NCBI RefSeq assembly: GCF_963676685.1
Contig: NC_092348.1
Span: 25,147,386-25,211,385, forward strand
Length of the DNA: 64,000 nt
Direction: 5' to 3'
Source of the DNA: Mytilus edulis
Taxonomy: Eukaryota; Mollusca; Bivalvia; Mytilida; Mytilidae
The notes below the pieces were generated by a model. It was not told the origin of the DNA. It saw nothing but the letters and a program-made list of their open reading frames with translations, and ran no database searches. The translations under genes and the position numbers were made by a program. Shown piece by piece: positions 60,401-64,000 of the stretch; the stretch's first letter is position 1, and each line of letters opens with the position of its first letter.

Positions 60401-62092
60401 ATGATGCAATTAGTTTATGTGAAAGATTTTAACTTATTTAGTCATTAAAAACGATCCGATTCAGGCTCAAATATGAGAAATCTACCAAATATGCAAAAAA
60501 ATGTCACTTTTCAGATGGTTTTTGTCAAAATCGAAAGTGGCTGCATCCGTGTTCATCCTCAATCTTTATATATGTTATGTATTATCATCAAATACAACTT
60601 CCATTTCAATATTTTGGATGAACACAAATGCGGCCACTTTCGTTTTACACGGAAACCGTCTAAAATTTAACTAAAATACTGGAATTGTGAAGATTTCAGT
60701 TATTTAGCATGAATTAATGGTGCTAGTTCTCAACATATGTGCATTGTATTGTCAAAAACAGCCCATATTTATGTAACAGAACCTTTCTACTATCCAATAA
60801 ATGACTAAAAGTTTACATTTTAACAATTTTGTAAAACTGCTATATTTTGGGGCCAAAAAGGGGTCTTACTGGACCTACTCCTTTAAATTGTACATGTTTT
60901 AACCAGCATCGTTTTGTACATAATAATCTCACCTTCTCATTAAGAGTTCAACATCAGATTCATCAATAGTTTTTCTCCCAGCATGCAATGCAAAAGCCTC
61001 TAAAGTTTTAAAGGTATTTTCAAAATATGTATCAGTGCTGCAATAAAAAAATCAAAACTATTAATATTTTTTTAGTCAGTGTCAGCTCAAATTATTTACT
61101 ATAAAAATAGAAGAAAGAAATAATAATTTAAAAACTTCCAAGCCTATTTCCCTCTCAATTAATCAAATTATCCTCTATTATACAGTCATCATATTCAATA
61201 TCACTAAAATAATATCAACAGCCTGTTTGTCAAATCAAGAACATAGCAAGAAGGTGTCCATAGTACACAGATGCCCCACTCACACTATCATTTTCTATGT
61301 TCAGTTGACCGTGTTGGAGTCAAACACTTTTTAAAATTGGCATTAAAATTAGACAGATTATATCATAGGGATCATGTGTAGTAAGTTTCATGTCGATTGG
61401 AATTAAACCTCATCAAAAACTACCTTGACCAAAACTTAAACTTGAAGCTGAACAAATGGACGGACAAACGGAAAGACGAACCAAGATACAGACCAAAAAC
61501 ATAATGCCTAAGTGGAGTGCAAAGAAATATTAATAAAAGATCAGGATAATCATCATTAAAAAGGCAATACATAACTCCAATAAATAGTCAGTTGATGATT
61601 ATTTATATCATCAGACTTTTGTGACTGTTGTACAATGTGTCGTAATAACAATGTGTGTTGTTGACAGTCTATCTATCTATTGAGGATAACGATAACAGGC
61701 CAAAAACACTAAAATTAGCCAAAAATCATCATTTATTAGGGGTTATAACTGTTGTATGATGTATTAGGTGGAAAAAGACCTTGTATTGCTGATAATTTTT
61801 CATGTTCACACTTTTTTTTTTATCTATAATAGTTTTTAAGAGACTAAAAGCCTAAAACTAGTCAAACTTATCTTTTGAAGCAACAATTTCAGTCATTTAA
61901 GTTTTTTTTAATGCATCCATATATATTTTTTTAAATAATACAACTTACTATTTAATGAGTTCATCCATGGTATCAGGAGCAGCTTTCATGTTACAGAAAT
62001 GCTGAAATGCCTGTTTTATTGTATTGTTTGGTAATACTGAAGATACAGTCTTTTTACTTTTCTTTATGTCTGGTTTCCTCTGAGGAATTGGT
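51428..62092 (-). CDS. CENPT: CENP-T, C-terminal part (three exons; 5' part beyond window)
   Basis: CENP-T is an inner-kinetochore DNA-binding protein. Its C-terminal histone fold pairs with CENP-W and, with CENP-S-X, forms a nucleosome-like tetramer; the two-helix extension after it contacts the CENP-HIKM complex. Exons: 62092-61949, 61037-60933, 51548-51428, all GT/AG with matching phases (2, 2). The first carries a basic linker and LPNNTIKQAFQHFCNMKAAP (first helix). The second carries YFENTFKTLEAFALHAGRKT then DESDVELLMRR, the central and last histone-fold helices and the signature HAGRKT..DVELLMRR. The third carries QGFITEKQPLNVLVENILPL and EIIPMARANN, the CENP-T-specific extension, ending in TAA at 51430-51428. 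The final intron is about 9.4 kb. Acceptor phase 1 at 62092 shows more exons upstream; 62093-64000 holds none. Confidence 0.92.
51663..51941. mobile_element. MITE with TTAA target duplication, 16-bp perfect ends
   Basis: TTAA at 51663-51666 and 51938-51941 flanks GGTGGTACCTAACACT and its exact inverse. The interior contains GGGAGATAACTCTGTAAAAT, also found at 24897-24916 in a TCF25 intron. It is in the last CENP-T intron. Confidence 0.8.
51966..52030 (+). mobile_element. Fragment of the GGATTCATTATTAT MITE family
   Basis: ATGGATTCATTATTATATGT and GGATACCAACTTTCGTG match the left third of 11908-12098; the rest is missing. Confidence 0.55.
52199..52440 (+). repeat. Block A of a collinear duplication
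   Basis: AATCAAAGAGCTGAAAGCT, GATGCCACTGCCTCTAATAT, TTTTTATGCAAGTCTTGATT and CAACATGTCTCGTAAGCATA recur at 56048-56275 at roughly 90% identity. Confidence 0.85.
52425..52690 (+). repeat. Four tandem units of about 65 bp
   Basis: Each unit holds ATCCAATGACTACTGTCTGG or a variant, a T run, and AATAGGTCAAGA followed by ACCTGAATGATCTAC. Units decay rightwards. Confidence 0.75.
52691..53550. other. CENP-T intron, nothing recognised
   Basis: AT-rich sequence without a supported gene or repeat boundary. Confidence 0.5.
53550..53823 (+). other. Possible decayed coding fragment in two overlapping frames
   Basis: From ATG near 53550 one frame reads MRPLPGNKNKHVKRQYLSPE and on to about 53710. A second frame, ATG 53645 to TGA near 53823, reads MLAKLELQQDLQTRTNKTFK and continues with IHAIAPDKFLLKTCRKRTIT. 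Both look more coding-like than their surroundings. I do not recognise either; a frameshifted element protein is one explanation. Confidence 0.25.
53948..54333 (-). mobile_element. Foldback element F1, copy 1: inverted ends made of 16-bp iterated motifs
   Basis: The left end GTACAAGTCTG is followed by three 16-mers of the type TCAAATCGGCACCTGG (53959-54006). The right end carries the inverse (CCAGGTGCCGATTTGA and variants) and finishes TAGAATTC at 54333. The 200-bp interior is AT-rich and matches, reversed, the interior of copy 2. No coding frame. Confidence 0.8.
54773..54990 (+). repeat. Block B of a collinear duplication
   Basis: GTAAACTGGTTCCCGGTTGA, TTACTACACA, then GCGGTAGACGGAGAAATGTA and GTTCAGTTC correspond to 58520-58690. 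This copy has an extra internal repeat of about 45 bp around GGAGAAATGTAATGGAA / CAGAGAAATGTAATGGAA. Confidence 0.8.
54991..55270. other. Spacer, nothing recognised
   Basis: AT-rich sequence. The 79-codon frame at 54954-55193 starts in block B and shows no family. Confidence 0.4.
56048..56275 (+). repeat. Block A' (second copy of 52199-52440)
   Basis: Same orientation as block A, with GACGCCACTGTCTCTAATAT and AACATGTCTCGTAAGCATAT preserved and scattered substitutions. Confidence 0.85.
56331..57042. mobile_element. Foldback element F2: ends made of 16-bp GTTCGCnCCC motifs
   Basis: The left end GGTCCGTTCGCGCCCA is followed by GTTCGCCCCCTTTCAC, TTTCACACCCTAAAT and GTTCGCACCC; the right end carries inverse units GGGTGCGAACGTGCGA, GGTTCGAACCTGCAA, GGTGCGAAAGTGTATT and closes GGGCGCGAACAGACC. 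Units are 15-16 bp. The interior repeats a roughly 120-bp segment (AATCATGTTTTGG) three times. Unrelated in sequence to F1 but of the same design. Confidence 0.8.
57131..58033 (+). mobile_element. Foldback element F1, copy 2, with a nested insertion
   Basis: It starts GAATTCTAGTC, then four 16-mers: TCAAACCGGCACCTGG, TTAAATTGGCACCTGG, ACAAATCAGCACCTGG, TAAAATCGACACCTGA. The right end carries inverse units (AGGTGCCGATTTGACTAG, ATGCCAATTTAACCAGG) and ends GACTTGTAC. About 57415-57605 is a nested foldback with GCCTTCCTACGAA iterations and inverted AAATAATT ends. Confidence 0.8.
58500..58690 (+). repeat. Block B' (second copy of 54773-54990)
   Basis: GTAAACTGGTTCCTGGCTGA, TTACTACACA, GCGGTAGGCAGAGAAATGTA and GAAGTTCAGGTC match block B in the same orientation. 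Confidence 0.8.
60301..60884. mobile_element. MITE with 20-bp inverted ends and an internal foldback
   Basis: AAAGGAGTAGGTCCGGTAAG at the left and the inverse of AAAGGAGTAGGTCCAGTAAG at the right differ by one base. Inside, CGAAAGTGGCTGCATCCGTG and CGGCCACTTTCG form a second inverted pair around 60520-60650. No target duplication is clear. It ends 49 bases from CENP-T exon 60933-61037. Confidence 0.75.
61243..61510 (+). repeat. Dispersed repeat with GGGGCAT-type left end
   Basis: AAGAAGGTGTCCATAGTACA, GATGCCCCACTCACACTATC, AAACTACCTTGACCAAAA and a CGGACAAACGG segment place it in the 12166 family. It lies in the intron between the two histone-fold exons of CENP-T. Confidence 0.75.
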
Positions 62093-62133
62093 CTGGAAAA
62101 AATGTCATTTAATACAATGATTATATATTAAAA

Positions 62134-64000
62134 CTAGAGGCTCTCAAGAGCCTGTATCGCTCACCTGATTTTACTTGGGTTTTTGAAATCATATGAAAAA
62201 ATATAAAATTTGGCTAAAAGTGACAACACAACCTCATTGATAAGGAAAGGAACATGTTTAATTTCATTCAAAAGTCCCCCACTGGCGGCCATCTTGGATG
62301 GCGGATCGGCTACAAAGTAACAACACTTGGTCAGCACCTCATAAGGAACATTCATGCCATGTTTGGTTTTATTCCATTCAGTGGTTCTCTAAAAGAAGTC
62401 ATTTGTATGCATTTCACATAGGGTCCTATGTTAAACTAAGTCCCCTGCTGGCGGCCATCTTGGATGATGGATCTGCTACAAAGTAACAACACTTGGTCAG
62501 CACCTCATAAGAACATTCATGCAATGTTTAGTTTTATTCCATTCAGTGGTTCTCTAAAAGAAGTCATTTGTATGCATTTCCAATAGGGTCCTATGTTAAA
62601 CTAAGTCCCTGCTGGCGGCCATCTTCGATAATGGATCGGCTACAAAGTAACAACACTTGGTCAGCACCACATTAGGAACATTCATGCCATGTTTGATTTC
62701 ATTCCATTCAGTGGTTCTCTAAAAGAAGTCATTTGTATGCATTTCCCATAGGATCCTATGTTAAACTAAGTCCCATGCTGGCGGCCATCTTGGATGATGG
62801 ATGGGCTACAAAGTAACAACACATGGTCAGCCAGCATAAGGAACATTCATGCAATGTTTGGTTTCATACCATTCAGTTGTTCTCTAAAAGAAGTCATTTG
62901 TATGCATTTCCCATAGGGTCCTATGTTAAACTAAGTCCCCCCGCTGGCGTCCATCTTGGATAATGGATCGGCAACAAAGTAACAACACTTGGTCAGCACC
63001 ACATTAGGAACATTCATGCCATGTTTGATTTCATTCCATTCAGTGGTTCTCTAAAAGAAGTCATTTGTATGCATTTCCCATAGGGTCCTATGTTAAACTA
63101 AGTCCCCCGCTGGCGGCCATCTTGGATGATGGATTGGCTACAAAGTAACAACACTTGGTCAGCACTCCATACGGAACATTCATGCTATGTTTGGTTTCAT
63201 TCCATTTAGTGGTTCTCTAGAAGAAGTCATTTGTATGCATTTCCCATAGGGTCCTATGTTAAACTAAGTCCCCCGCTGGCGGCCATCTTGGATGATGGAT
63301 CGGCTACAAAGTAACAACACTTGGTCAGCACCCCATAAGGAACATTCATGCTATGTTTGGTTTTATTCCATTCAGTGGTTCTCTAAAAGAAGTCATTTGT
63401 ATGCATTTCCCATAGGGTCCTATGTTAAACTAAGTTCCCGGCTGGCGGCCATCTTGGATGATGGATCGGCAACAAAGTAACAATACTTGGTCAGCACCTC
63501 ATAAGGAACATTCATGCCATGTTTGGTTTCATTCCATTCAGTGGTTCTCTAGAGGAAGTCATTTGTATGCATTTCCCATAGGGTCCTATGTTAAACTAAG
63601 TCCCCCGCTGGCGGCCATCTTGGATGATGGATCGGCAACAAAGTAACAACACTTGGTCAGCACCTCATAAGCAACATTCATGCCATGTTTGGTTTCATTC
63701 AATTCAGTGGTTCTCTAAAAGAAGTCATTTGTATGCATTTCCCATAGGGTCCTATGTTAAACTAAGTCCCCGGCTAGCAGCCATCTTGGATGATGGATCA
63801 GCAACAAAGTAACAACACTTGGTCAGTACCTCATAAGGAACATTCATGCCATGTTTGGTTTCATTCCATTCAGTGGTTCTCTAAAAGAAGTCATTTGTAT
63901 GCATTTCCCATAGGGTCCTATGTTAAACCAAGTCCCCCGCTGGCGGCCATCTTGGATGATGGATCGGCTACAAAGTAACAACACTTGGTCAGCACCTCAT
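62134..64000 (-). mobile_element. Hairpin-ended element, copy C, with a 166-bp tandem core (runs off the edge)
   Basis: CTAG (62134-62137), hairpin AGGCTCTCAAGAGCCT and GTATCGCTCACCTG are the same end as copy B. The core is different: about 11 units of 166 bp (GATGATGGATCGGC-type landmarks near 63292, 63458, 63624, 63790), each with GGCGGCCATCTTGGATGATG, AAAGTAACAACACTTGGTCA and CCCATAGGGTCCTATGTTAA. The 62-codon frames are a by-product of the unit. Confidence 0.85.

Noticed and set aside
62298-63978. Series of 62-codon frames such as DRLQSNNTWSAPHKEHSCHV
   Set aside because: One per 166-bp tandem unit of element copy C; a by-product of the repeat rather than a gene family.

Overview
This is AT-rich animal DNA, almost certainly from a bivalve mollusc close to Mytilus. 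Protein-coding sequence is split into short exons with GT/AG introns. The window is saturated with short non-autonomous mobile elements of bivalve type, such as copies ending in TTGTCTCATTGGCAATCATA and modules ending in a GAGCCTCTAG hairpin. I see no bacterial operon, CRISPR array, tRNA or rRNA, and no intact transposase or reverse transcriptase.

Five genes can be built exon by exon. (1) A small two-exon caveolin, minus strand, 1364-2753. (2) TCF25, the animal counterpart of yeast Rqc1 of the ribosome quality-control complex, minus strand, 16 coding exons from 30298 down to 11179, giving 646-647 residues. (3) RBFA, the mitochondrial ribosome-binding factor A, plus strand, five exons from 30601 to 36103, head-to-head with TCF25 across a short shared promoter. 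(4) A two-exon type II membrane protein with an FkbM-type methyltransferase fold, plus strand, 47946-49841. (5) The 3' part of CENP-T, minus strand, 62092 down to 51428: the histone fold plus the CENP-T-specific extension, with the last intron about 9.4 kb long. The 5' part of CENP-T lies beyond the right edge.

Layout: 1-2753 repeats and caveolin; 2817-11178 intergenic, with a four-unit 502-bp tandem element (4946-7245), a perfect 53-bp foldback (7636-7789) and AT-rich palindromic sequence; 11179-30298 TCF25 with element-filled introns; 30299-30600 bidirectional promoter; 30601-36103 RBFA; 36519-44395 a 91-bp satellite of roughly 78 units containing a near-identical 2.0-kb higher-order duplication; 44864-46111 a second, inverted copy of the 502-bp element; 47946-49841 the FkbM-like gene; 51175-62092 CENP-T with a nest of foldback elements in its last intron; 62134-64000 a third hairpin-ended element whose core is a 166-bp tandem array running off the window.

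The genes look like independent housekeeping loci rather than a pathway. TCF25 and RBFA, which both serve ribosomes (cytosolic quality control and mitochondrial assembly), share a promoter. The least explained material is a set of foldback elements whose inverted ends are built from 16-bp iterated motifs, a hairpin-ended element class that carries interchangeable tandem-repeat cores, and repeated copies of the CENP-T terminal exon in its own 3' region.
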